NCBI RefSeq assembly: GCF_937906905.1
Contig: NZ_CALERY010000020.1
Location: 1 to 37,672 of the forward strand
Direction: 5' to 3'
Length of the DNA stretch: 37,672 nt
Origin: an uncultured Helicobacter sp.
Lineage (GTDB): Bacteria > Campylobacterota > Campylobacteria > Campylobacterales > Helicobacteraceae
Shown here: one piece after another, positions 30,625-37,617 of the stretch
Layout: the number at the start of each line of letters is the position of its first letter
How positions within the stretch are numbered: the first letter of the stretch is position 1
The notes under the pieces: generated by a model
What the model saw: the letters and a program-made list of their open reading frames with translations, nothing else
Told to the model about the DNA's origin: nothing
Databases searched by the model: none
Position numbers and translations under genes: made by a program

Positions 30625-31178
30625 TTGCGCGCCTTTGTGTAGTCTGCTTTATACCACTTAGCCTTTGCCTGCTCGCTAGTATCCTTAACCCACTTGCCTA
30701 TACGCTCATCATATTTGCCTGTGCGCGATTCTATCTCCCTAAATGTCTCGCCTAGCGCCTTAAAAGTATCATAGCCTGCTTTATCTATCATTGTAATGGC
30801 GTTTGATATAATGTTTAAAAGTTCTATATCTAAGTTAAATATTGCGCTTGATTTGTGTGGCTTCTCGCTTTTCATGAGCTTTAGGCATAGCTGGATATTG
30901 CCTATCGACTTAATTAAGTGGTGAAGTCCTGCGTGCTTGCTTACTAAATCGCGCTGGCTAGAATAATCGCTAATCGCATTAAAGCAGAAAATGCAAATAT
31001 CACAAAGCGCGTCTATCCGCTCGCCTTGATTCTGCGCCCTGGTATATTCTAGGGTCTCTTCTAAGAGATTGCTAACTAAGCCCTTAAGCTGTGATTCCCT
31101 GCTTAACCTACGCTCTGCGCTCCATTGCCTTGCTTGCTTTAAATAATACTTTACGATTTGCTCTTTAGTCTTTTCCAT
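30621..31178 (-). CDS. MazG-like NTP pyrophosphatase, 185 aa
   Basis: The all-alpha NTP-PPase motif is present as LLEETLEY (Glu 40, 41 and 44) followed by ERIDALCDI (Asp 60), the pattern that binds Mg and the nucleotide. The C-terminal GKYDERIGKWVKD, AKAKWYKADYTKA is typical of phage members of the phosphoribosyl-ATP pyrophosphatase-like group. It would cleave or clean up nucleoside triphosphates or alarmone-type signals in the infected cell. It overlaps the preceding gene by 14 bases. Confidence 0.75.
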   Translation of the reverse strand: MEKTKEQIVKYYLKQARQWSAERRLSRESQLKGLVSNLLEETLEYTRAQNQGERIDALCDICIFCFNAISDYSSQRDLVSKHAGLHHLIKSIGNIQLCLKLMKSEKPHKSSAIFNLDIELLNIISNAITMIDKAGYDTFKALGETFREIESRTGKYDERIGKWVKDTSEQAKAKWYKADYTKARK

Positions 31179-31428
31179 GTAAAAATCCTTTTATTTTAGA
31201 ATAAATTTTGTCCAAGCCATGCTCTGTATTATAAAACCTATATTGGCTAGTTTCAAGCGCTGTGATGTATGCTCGCGCCCATTTGTCTAGCTGGCTTGTC
31301 TCTATCTCTGTGTATAGCGCGCACCCTATGCGCTTATTATTAAATTCCACGCCGTGCTTTTTGCCAAACTTTCTAAATGTCTCCCTCTCTGCTGGGTTCT
31401 TTAAAATATCTGCCAATATTATTTTCAT
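31165..31428 (-). CDS. Hypothetical protein, 87 aa
   Basis: A basic, soluble small protein (MKIILADILKNPAERETFRKFGKKHGVEFNNKRIG at the start) of unknown family. The start overlaps the previous stop as ATGA and its end overlaps the MazG-like gene, so it is part of a tightly coupled early operon. The aromatic run QYRFYNTEHGLD is its only notable motif. Confidence 0.7.
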   Translation of the reverse strand: MKIILADILKNPAERETFRKFGKKHGVEFNNKRIGCALYTEIETSQLDKWARAYITALETSQYRFYNTEHGLDKIYSKIKGFLHGKD

Positions 31429-32069
31429 GCTATGCCTTTAAGTTTCTCTAGTATGCGCTGGTGAGATTTTGCTTGCCTGTTATTCCCTGTATCTATAAGC
31501 AATTTGGCTCGCTCTTTATATTTAGCTAGCGATTGGCTAGTGGTTATTACTTTATTTGAGCGCGTCTCTAGCTTAATCTTGTAGGCTCGCATTGTATTTA
31601 TGACTACCTGCCTATCTAATTGGCTGGGCAGAATATCTTTTAGAATAATCTCGCCTGATTTTAGCTTTAATTCTTGCGTGCGCCTTTGTTGCTTATAAAG
31701 AAACCTAAAATTAACCCTGCGCACTGGCTGGCTTATATCTGTATATTTGTTTAAAATATCCCTTGTTTTTATGTATGCGCTACCTAAAGGCGTTTCTGTG
31801 TCTATCGTTCTCCACCGCCACCATGAGTTTTCTTGCGCGTGCTGTTTAAATATATGCGCGAATCTTTGTAGCTCTTTATAAGTGCATACCCTAGGCTTGT
31901 GTGATGTGTTTTCTAACCGCCTGCCTATTTTCCTTTTGCCACGATTGACTAAAAATTGATTTATAGCTGTTACTTCATCTGCGCCAAAAATATCGCGTAT
32001 AAGAAACTCGCCTTTATATATATCCTGCGTTTCGTTTAATGTTATTTGATTAACTAACTCTAGCACCAT
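31425..32069 (-). CDS. Hypothetical protein, 214 aa, basic C-terminus
   Basis: No family recognised. An N-terminal beta-like part (LNETQDIYKGEFLIRDIFG) precedes a basic, aromatic region (KQHAQENSWWRWRTIDTE, RRVNFRFLYKQQRRTQEL) and a C-terminal helical Lys-rich end. It may bind nucleic acid. It lies between SSB and MazG-like genes, so a replication or recombination role is the likeliest context-based guess. Confidence 0.68.
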   Translation of the reverse strand: MVLELVNQITLNETQDIYKGEFLIRDIFGADEVTAINQFLVNRGKRKIGRRLENTSHKPRVCTYKELQRFAHIFKQHAQENSWWRWRTIDTETPLGSAYIKTRDILNKYTDISQPVRRVNFRFLYKQQRRTQELKLKSGEIILKDILPSQLDRQVVINTMRAYKIKLETRSNKVITTSQSLAKYKERAKLLIDTGNNRQAKSHQRILEKLKGIA

Positions 32070-32332
32070 CGCATTCCCTTTGCTTCTCCGCTTATGCGGA
32101 TTATTTCGCTGTTAATATACATTTCCGCCTGCTTGTTTGCCAGCGCATAGCCACCTGATAAAATCTCGCTATCCTTGCCTAAAATATCGCGCTGGATATT
32201 CCACCCTACCATTCCATTTTTTAGCGTGTGCTTGTAGGTTATGGTGTGGTCTTGTGTTTTGTGTAGCGTGATTGTTTTATCTCTGTCGCGCCTTAACTTA
32301 ATAAGGCGGATTTTAAAATGGGATTGAGTCAT
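32060..32332 (-). CDS. Hypothetical basic protein, 90 aa
   Basis: A basic start (HFKIRLIKLRRDRDKTITLHK), then a beta-rich core with NGMVGWNIQRDILG and GGYALANKQAEMYINSE. It overlaps the SSB gene by 20 bases and the next gene by 10, so coupled translation is likely. Function unknown. Confidence 0.66.
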   Translation of the reverse strand: MTQSHFKIRLIKLRRDRDKTITLHKTQDHTITYKHTLKNGMVGWNIQRDILGKDSEILSGGYALANKQAEMYINSEIIRISGEAKGMRWC

Positions 32333-32756
32333 CGTCTGTGCCCCATTGTGTTGGCGCGCTTTGGCTTACTTGCCTTTGATTATAGCTTTGCGTCTGGCTA
32401 GCTTGCCTTGCCTGATTGTTTGGCTGGCTAGAATTTGCCTTATCTACAAAATCGAATTTCTCTATAATAATCGTATGCTTGCTTCTGCTCTCTCCGCTTT
32501 GTGTTTGCCAGCTCTCTAGGTTTAGCTTGCCCTCGATTAAAATCCTGCTACCCTTGTGAAAGTATTGCTGTAATATCTCCGCGCCCCTATCAAACGCCAC
32601 GCATTCTATAAACATAGCTTTGTCTTTTTTCTCGCCATTCTGTGCGGTGTATCGCTCATTATGCGCTAGATTTATTTTAGCGATTGCCTTGCCTTGCTGT
32701 GTGTGTTTTACTTCCACTTCCTTAGTAAGTGTGCCTAGTATGATTACTTTATTCAT
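32313..32756 (-). CDS. ssb: Single-stranded DNA-binding protein, 147 aa
   Basis: The OB-fold core is evident: NKVIILGTLTKEVEVKHTQQG, AKINLAHNERY, FIECVAFDRGAEILQQYFHKGSRILIEGKL, WQTQSGESRS. A Gln/Ser-rich linker follows, then the acidic tip DDDSIPF that recruits partner proteins. It protects phage ssDNA for the ERF/exonuclease pair encoded just upstream. The length is slightly shorter than cellular SSB. Confidence 0.95.
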   Translation of the reverse strand: MNKVIILGTLTKEVEVKHTQQGKAIAKINLAHNERYTAQNGEKKDKAMFIECVAFDRGAEILQQYFHKGSRILIEGKLNLESWQTQSGESRSKHTIIIEKFDFVDKANSSQPNNQARQASQTQSYNQRQVSQSAPTQWGTDDDSIPF

Positions 32757-32759
32757 GTT

Positions 32760-32966
32760 TTAACCTTTGTTTTGATTTAGCTCTTGTAGCTTTAAAATGC
32801 CTAGGCGCATGAGTAGGATTTTTTTAGCACTGCGCCCGCCTTTGTTCTGCATTTGATAAAGCGAGTCCCGCGATACACAAAGAGAGTGCGCTAGCACTTC
32901 ATATTTTGGTAGCTTGGGGATATTACTTAAATCATCACGCTCGCGGTAGTCTATTTTAGATTTCAT
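32760..32966 (-). CDS. Small HTH-like DNA-binding protein, 68 aa
   Basis: Residues 20-52 (LPKYEVLAHSLCVSRDSLYQMQNKGGRSAKKI) form an HTH-like unit, close in style to small phage regulators in Campylobacterota. The N-terminus and C-terminus are charged. It is in the replication operon, overlapping the exonuclease gene by 4 bases. It might control early transcription, but no cI-like dimer domain is present. Confidence 0.68.
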   Translation of the reverse strand: MKSKIDYRERDDLSNIPKLPKYEVLAHSLCVSRDSLYQMQNKGGRSAKKILLMRLGILKLQELNQNKG

Positions 32967-33700
32967 TTATCTCCTTTGTGTTGGTTTGATTCTGCTTCTA
33001 GTAGCTCGCTTAAAACCCATTGTGGCGGGTTATAGCTACTAGATTCTACATACACGCCTTTTTCTGCTATGTTATTAAGCTCGCAATAATTGCGGTGCGC
33101 TTTATCTAAAAGGGCTTCGCATTCTGCTAGTAAATCGTAATAGCATAGCTCTTTAGTAAAAATAGCATTTGCTTGCGGATTAAAAAAAACTAGCTTGGCT
33201 TGCTCGACTTGCGCTAGCTCCATATACAAAAACATTTGTAGCTGGTAGCCATAGTCAAAAATCTTTTTATCTAGCCTATCGTTTTGCTGGCTTATTTTTA
33301 AATCGCTTACAAAAATGCCATTAAGTGAATCTAAATGCCCTACTATCTCGCCAAAATGCTTTACTTTACCCTGTAACTCTAGCTCGAATTTATCTGCCTT
33401 GAAAATAGAGTGCAGAGCTTGCATTGTAGATTCTGGCGTGCTAGATATAGCTTCCCAATCTTTAGCCAAGCATGGTAGGCGGTCGCTTGCTAAAGAGCTA
33501 TCCCTAGCCTCCTGCGCTTGCTTTGTTCTGTAACTATCCGCTTGTATAATATCCACGCTATCTGGCACGACCTTTGTATCATGCCTTAGTATGTGCGCGT
33601 GATATAAGCTACCTTGTAGCATTAGCGGGCTTGTTTCCTGTGGGATTAAAAGCTTTTCTATTGGCTGGGTTGCCAGCCTTACTATCTCTGTAACTCGCAT
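32963..33700 (-). CDS. PD-(D/E)XK exonuclease (RecE/DUF3799-like), 245 aa
   Basis: Catalytic-site pattern: GEIVGHLDSLNGIFVSDLKI (Asp 124, Asp 133, Lys 135) and YGYQLQMFLYM (YQLQ 152-155), plus LQGSLYHAHIL near the start. This is the DUF3799 type that trims dsDNA ends for the annealing protein ERF, encoded directly upstream with a one-base overlap. Together with SSB it is a complete recombination set. Confidence 0.82.
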   Translation of the reverse strand: MRVTEIVRLATQPIEKLLIPQETSPLMLQGSLYHAHILRHDTKVVPDSVDIIQADSYRTKQAQEARDSSLASDRLPCLAKDWEAISSTPESTMQALHSIFKADKFELELQGKVKHFGEIVGHLDSLNGIFVSDLKISQQNDRLDKKIFDYGYQLQMFLYMELAQVEQAKLVFFNPQANAIFTKELCYYDLLAECEALLDKAHRNYCELNNIAEKGVYVESSSYNPPQWVLSELLEAESNQHKGDK

Positions 33701-34332
33701 TAGCCTAGCTCCACACTGCTTGCCATAAATGCGCCAGCTTCTGCGATTAAGGCTTTAGGGTCGGCTAGTAGCTCATTTAGTGCTTCGGTATCCGCGCTAG
33801 TAACGCCTTTGGCTTGCATAAAAGCTTTAATATCTGCCATGCCTAAACCTGCGCCCTTTAGAATATCTGCTACTTTGCTAGCTGGCGTGCTTTGCGCCTT
33901 GCTTTGCTGGATTTTAGGCTCGCCTTGGCTATTGTCTTGGCTGTCAATGTCTTTGTTGTCATCTAAAAGAAACAAACCGCCTAGCGCGTATTTGCGGGCG
34001 TAACTGCTTGCGCTCCCTGTGATTTGCGCTTCATCCATTCCCTTTTTTGTTAGGGCCTCGCGAGCGTATGCGCTTACTGCTATACAATCGCCTGCGTTGT
34101 TTATAATGCTAGCGGTTGCTTTGATATAGACTCTATCCGCTACTTGCTCGATTGAATCTGTAATAAACACACTCACTTCATACTTTGCCAAGTAAGGCTT
34201 AAGGGCTTCGTATATAGATTCTACATTGCGATATGTGAATCCGCCAAAATTGTTTTTTAGATTCTTAGGCGCATTAAGCTCCCTTTGAATCGCGCTTAGT
34301 GTTTGGTTAATGTTTAGCTTAGTGTTTTCCAT
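33700..34332 (-). CDS. erf: ERF family single-strand annealing protein, 210 aa
   Basis: The ERF signature is present: NNFGGFTYRNVESIYEALKPYLAKY, ASIINNAGDCIAVSAYAREA, and ITGSASSYARKYALGGLFLLDD. The C-terminal 60 residues are Ala/Lys/Gln-rich, typical of a partner-binding tail. It anneals complementary single strands during phage recombination and genome circularisation. AAAGGAG precedes ATG 34332. Confidence 0.93.
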   Translation of the reverse strand: MENTKLNINQTLSAIQRELNAPKNLKNNFGGFTYRNVESIYEALKPYLAKYEVSVFITDSIEQVADRVYIKATASIINNAGDCIAVSAYAREALTKKGMDEAQITGSASSYARKYALGGLFLLDDNKDIDSQDNSQGEPKIQQSKAQSTPASKVADILKGAGLGMADIKAFMQAKGVTSADTEALNELLADPKALIAEAGAFMASSVELG

Positions 34333-34351
34333 TTCTTATCTCCTTTTGCTT

Positions 34352-34588
34352 TTAGTTGTCAAGCACATAATGGCTTGCTACATCACGCGCACGCTCTCTA
34401 GCTTTGTATGCGTATTCCTCTGCATAAAGCTCATTTAGCTTTTGCTCCATTTCACGCTCTCTTTGCTTTTTTAGGTTATCAAGCATTAACTTAAGCGTGC
34501 TGACTTCCATTTTTAGGCTAGCGTTTTCAATGCTTAGCTTAATGTTTTGCTCGATTGTCTCTAGCGCAACTTTTGTATTTGATTCCAT
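34352..34588 (-). CDS. Coiled-coil small protein, 78 aa
   Basis: Nearly the whole length is a heptad-rich helix (TIEQNIKLSIENASLKMEVSTLKLMLDNLKKQREREMEQKL), ending in a basic and aromatic tail. It heads the recombination operon behind the conserved 39-bp leader. Function unknown; possibly an oligomeric partner of the recombination or replication proteins. Confidence 0.7.
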   Translation of the reverse strand: MESNTKVALETIEQNIKLSIENASLKMEVSTLKLMLDNLKKQREREMEQKLNELYAEEYAYKARERARDVASHYVLDN

Positions 34589-34591
34589 TTC

Positions 34592-34630
34592 TTAGCTCCT
34601 TTTGCTTTAGATATTTGTAATTATATATAA
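34592..34630 (-). promoter_or_regulatory. Early promoter and leader, copy 2 of the 39-bp repeat
   Basis: Identical to 2409-2447. TATAAT lies at 34625-34620 on the minus strand, 32 bases before ATG 34588, and the block includes the AAAGGAG ribosome site. It would drive the coiled-coil, ERF, exonuclease and downstream early genes. Confidence 0.72.
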
Positions 34631-34648
34631 TGATTTATAAAACAAAGC

Positions 34649-35893
34649 TTAAATTTTATAATTATTTATAAAAAAGTCTAGCTGATTCTTTGCATGAAAT
34701 CTAAAAGTAACCTCACAATCGCGCTCATCGCGCAAAGTAACTTCTATCACATAGCCTGCCTTATTGTTTGCTTTGCCTAACCCAAGCCCTATAATCGTGT
34801 GCATTTTAGCACCTGCGTAAAGCTTCTGCCCCTTATAAGACCTTAAAATGGCTGGCTGGCTGGCTAGCTGGTCGTGTGTGAATTCTATGCTTGGCTCTGG
34901 TAGCTCGCTCATGGCACGCTTCCATACTTGCTCGGGCGTTATTTCAATCTCTCGCGCTGGGGAGTTAAATTGTGCCAGCTCGCTCTCTAAGTCGTCATTG
35001 TATCGCTCACTATCTAGCCATGTGCTGGCAAATGGGATTTTATCAATGGGAGTGCTTTTGTGCTTTAAAAGCGTTTTAAAGCGTTTTAATTGCTCTTGTA
35101 GCGTGTTTATATTAACTCCACGCCCCAAAGCGTTTAAAAAGGCTTCTACGGCTTTTATTTCATTGCTCTTGCGTGGGTATAAGCCCCAAAACTCATTAAA
35201 GGCAGATTCTTGCTCGCTATCGTAAGGCTTGCCTAGCTGTGCGCAGAATCTAGCGTAAGATGTCTGCTTAGCAATGTTTATATGACTTGGCGGGCGTTTT
35301 AGCTCTTTAGGCATAGCTGGCTCTGCTTGTAAGCTAGGATTGGCGTTAGCTCTTAAAGGCAAAGCGTTAGCGAAATCCACCCCCCCACCCTCGCGTGCGC
35401 TCGCGTGCGCGTTATAGTGTGTTTTTGTATTTGTGTTTTTATTCTCTTTGTTATTATATATATCCCTCCCCTTTGGGCTAGGGTTAAAGGTAGCCTTTTG
35501 GAGGGGGTTAATACTCTCCCTTTGGCTAGGGTTATCTATGCTGGCAGGGATATCCCTCCCCTTTGGGCTAGGGTTGGAGAGAATCCCTAAAATAGCCTGC
35601 ATGTTAATATTGTAGTATTGCTTAGGTGGCAACCCTACAAAATCCTTTTTGATTAAAATGCCTTTGTCTATTAGATTTTTCATAGCAGAGCGGACTGCTT
35701 TTTCACCCAATGCGGTGTCGTAGCATAAATTATCTATTGTGTAGAAAAAATCCGCCCCGTTTGTGAAGTTTCTTTTATCTACCAAAAAGCTTAAAATCAT
35801 GCTTTCATTTGCGCCTAATGCTCGATTTAGCGCTTTGTTTAGAATAACAAAACTCGACTGCCCTAAAACATTGTAAAGTAAAGTATCGCTCAT
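34649..35893 (-). CDS. Replication initiation protein-like, 414 aa
   Basis: Residues 20-95 look like a winged HTH (LNRALGANESMILSFLVDKRN; GEKAVRSAMKNLIDKGIL). A mid region with short NPSxKGR-type repeats is a flexible linker. FNEFWGLYPRKSNEIKAVEAFLNAL at about 230-255 is the common C-terminal motif of phage O/DnaD-like replication proteins. It probably loads host helicase at the origin. No phage helicase or primase is visible, so host factors are needed. It overlaps the KilA-N gene by 4 bases (ATGA). Confidence 0.8.
   Translation of the reverse strand: MSDTLLYNVLGQSSFVILNKALNRALGANESMILSFLVDKRNFTNGADFFYTIDNLCYDTALGEKAVRSAMKNLIDKGILIKKDFVGLPPKQYYNINMQAILGILSNPSPKGRDIPASIDNPSQRESINPLQKATFNPSPKGRDIYNNKENKNTNTKTHYNAHASAREGGGVDFANALPLRANANPSLQAEPAMPKELKRPPSHINIAKQTSYARFCAQLGKPYDSEQESAFNEFWGLYPRKSNEIKAVEAFLNALGRGVNINTLQEQLKRFKTLLKHKSTPIDKIPFASTWLDSERYNDDLESELAQFNSPAREIEITPEQVWKRAMSELPEPSIEFTHDQLASQPAILRSYKGQKLYAGAKMHTIIGLGLGKANNKAGYVIEVTLRDERDCEVTFRFHAKNQLDFFINNYKI
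35460..35575. repeat. Short repeats in the linker of the replication gene
   Basis: The 26-base block at 35460-35485 recurs exactly at 35550-35575, with a partial copy around 35511-35532. In protein it gives NPSPKGRDI twice with the related NPSQRESI and NPLQKATF between. The unit spacing suggests expansion or contraction by recombination. The repeated part is in the linker, so length change would probably keep the protein active. Confidence 0.75.
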
Positions 35894-36513
35894 TGTGTAT
35901 CCTTTGTGTCTTTGTATTTTGCTTTATAAATGCCTAGCCTTATTGCTTCTTTGTTATTATTTAGCACATCTGCAAGCAAGGCTATATTCTCGTGGATTCT
36001 ATCCCTTAGCTTTAGTTGCTCTTGCGTGGCGTTTTGCCAATCAGTAATGCCACATTCTGCCTGTATGAGCTTGCATAGCTTTTGTATGTTTTTAACATAG
36101 TCGGTTTTATTTGCTCTTACAAATAATGCCCCGCACATTCTCTTAAAGCTATCTCCACTATCGTTTCTATACATAAGCAATTTATCAAAAATCCACTCAT
36201 ATACTTCAAGCTTAAGCTTTGGGTTAAGCCACAAAGCCATATCTATAAATAGCAGAGGATGCACCCATAAGTGTTGCCCGCGACCTCGCTTGAATATTCT
36301 TGTTTCACCATACTTTTGCTTTAAGTCTTTTTCAAACTCTTTGGTGCTTACAAGATGATTATACTCTTCGAGGGTTTTGCTCTTAAGCTCATTAGCCACC
36401 CTCCACTTATTACCTACTCTAAATAAATCAGTGGCACTAAAAAACTCGCTTTTGCTTTTTTGCGATATAAAATCACCTAAAAGCTCCCTTTGCATTATAA
36501 CTTCGGTCTGCAT
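35890..36513 (-). CDS. KilA-N domain protein 2, 207 aa
   Basis: KilA-N core: FFSATDLFRVGNKWRVANEL, then RIFKRGRGQHLWVHPLLFIDMALWLNPKLKLEVYEWIFDKLL. The second half (WQNATQEQLKLRDRIHENI) is shared with the KilA-N protein at 24700. It ends KDTKDTQ and overlaps the replication gene start. It is preceded by the palindromic control region 36547-36597, so it is probably autoregulated. A transcription or superinfection role is likely. Confidence 0.87.
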   Translation of the reverse strand: MQTEVIMQRELLGDFISQKSKSEFFSATDLFRVGNKWRVANELKSKTLEEYNHLVSTKEFEKDLKQKYGETRIFKRGRGQHLWVHPLLFIDMALWLNPKLKLEVYEWIFDKLLMYRNDSGDSFKRMCGALFVRANKTDYVKNIQKLCKLIQAECGITDWQNATQEQLKLRDRIHENIALLADVLNNNKEAIRLGIYKAKYKDTKDTQ

Positions 36514-36546
36514 TTTAACTCCCTTATTATTTTGTAAAATTAAATG

Positions 36547-36597
36547 CCCTATAATTATAGGGTGTTTATCTTAATAAAAAATAAATCTTATTAAGAT
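36547..36597 (-). promoter_or_regulatory. Palindromic promoter-operator before KilA-N protein 2
   Basis: CCCTATAATTATAGGG (36547-36562) is a perfect 16-bp palindrome that holds the -10 box (TATAAT at 36559-36554), 41 bases before ATG 36513. Next to it ATCTTAATAA (36568-36577) is the inverse of TTATTAAGAT (36588-36597); the latter lies in ATCTTATTAAGAT, a near-palindrome of 13 bp. Overlap of palindrome and -10 is typical of repressor-controlled promoters. Confidence 0.6.
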
Positions 36598-36607
36598 TAT
36601 GTTCCTT

Positions 36608-36713
36608 TTAAACACGCTACCTAGTTTTTAAGCTTATTTACTAGCCATACTTGCCCTTTTGCTCCATTAGGTGATTTAATTTTGCTGTATCGCTCATTGT
36701 GTATCCTTTGTGT
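36608..36713 (-). pseudogene. Remnant of an antirepressor 3' end fused to a duplicated replication-gene start
   Basis: 36608-36661 repeats 37605-37658 (the 3' end and flank of the main antirepressor) with one mismatch, and in frame still encodes AKGQVWLVNKLKN and TAG. Bases 36687-36713 repeat 35883-35909, the junction of KilA-N gene and replication gene, including MSDTA. The resulting frame from 36697 stops after 18 codons. It is a recombination scar, not a working gene. Confidence 0.75.
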
Positions 36714-37356
36714 TTGGTGTGTTATTTTTGAGATTAGCTTCTAAAAACTCTATTCTTATATCTTTGCCTATTCTGTTGCAAATAATCTCTAAATCATTAC
36801 AAAACTTTAAAGCTACCATTACGCTATCTTGGTATTTTTTTCTAAAAAATAGCTGTATTTGCGTTGCTTCGTTCCACTCTTTATCCCCAAGCTCTACAAT
36901 AGCTCTTATATGATTAGCTATCCTTGGCATATAAATAGCCATTTTTGTGGGGTGGATATTACCAACGCATGATGCTAATTCCTTATACCCTTCACCGCTT
37001 AAATCTCTATACTCACATAGTTTGTCCTCTACCCATTTTAAAGCTTGATATTTAAAATTTTTATTGCAATACATGGCAAGTTCGATTAAAAGCAGTGGGT
37101 GTGCGTATGTGCCACCATTTTTGCCCCTTTTTGCCTTATGCACTATTGCTATGTTTTCATTATCTTGTATAGCCTTTATAAGATTGAGAGTGTCCTCCCT
37201 TTGCATAAAGTTATCTAAACGCTTTGTGTCCTCTTTCCTTTGAATATTATATGCGTTGGCTACTTTTAGAAAATCATTAAGGCAAAAAAACTTTGTGTCG
37301 TGTTCTTGCCTAATGTTAAAGCCTAAAAAATCTCTCACCATTATTTGTTGGTTCAT
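36694..37356 (-). CDS. KilA-N domain protein 1, 220 aa
   Basis: KilA-N core at about residues 20-115: TKFFCLNDFLKVANAYNIQ, HKAKRGKNGGTYAHPLLLIELAMYCNKNFKYQALKWVEDKL. The second half differs from the other two except for KEWNEATQIQLFFRKK. The end (TPNTKDTQ) and the next 20 bases match those of KilA-N protein 2, which shows shared ancestry at that joint. It is the first gene after the antirepressor and intergenic control region, so it is likely an immediate-early regulator. Confidence 0.87.
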   Translation of the reverse strand: MNQQIMVRDFLGFNIRQEHDTKFFCLNDFLKVANAYNIQRKEDTKRLDNFMQREDTLNLIKAIQDNENIAIVHKAKRGKNGGTYAHPLLLIELAMYCNKNFKYQALKWVEDKLCEYRDLSGEGYKELASCVGNIHPTKMAIYMPRIANHIRAIVELGDKEWNEATQIQLFFRKKYQDSVMVALKFCNDLEIICNRIGKDIRIEFLEANLKNNTPNTKDTQ

Positions 37357-37617
37357 TTTTACTGCTCCCTGCTTGTTTTTAAATCCCTTAAAATTTAGGT
37401 ATTTTACAATGCCCTGTTTTATGGGGTTCTGTATATTTTAGCATATTTTTATAAATACTAGAATAAATATTTTATTAGTAAATAATTGTTTGTTGGCTAC
37501 AATAAAAAAATATAAATGTGTAAAGTATTGTAGTTTTTTATATATTTAGGACAGGTCGCAAGCTATGATATGTCTGCAGGAGACCCGTCCGCTAAGGATA
37601 CATATTAAACACGCTAC
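37357..37617. other. Intergenic control region between antirepressor and first KilA-N gene
   Basis: No gene seen in 261 AT-rich bases. On the minus strand TAAAAT boxes occur at 37440-37435 and 37406-37401, 79 and 45 bases before ATG 37356, as possible -10 elements. A hairpin (37549-37590) lies on the antirepressor side. The region probably contains the first early promoter. The short G-rich stretches near 37420 and 37570 have no clear meaning. Confidence 0.45.
37549..37590 (-). terminator. Hairpin after the antirepressor gene
   Basis: GGACAGGTC (37549-37557) pairs with GACCCGTCC (37582-37590) with one mismatch and a 24-base loop. On the minus strand it lies 28 bases after the antirepressor stop and is followed by AT-rich sequence without a good T-run. 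It may be a weak terminator or a protein-binding site. Confidence 0.4.

Noticed and set aside
35380..35386. Run of seven C in the replication gene as a phase-variable tract
   Set aside because: Seven bases is short for efficient slippage, and loss of the replication protein would be lethal; no alternative frame of interest follows.
36641..36697. 18-codon peptide MSDTAKLNHLMEQKGKYG as a gene
   Set aside because: It arises from fusion of a duplicated replication-gene start with antirepressor debris, so it is treated as part of the scar.
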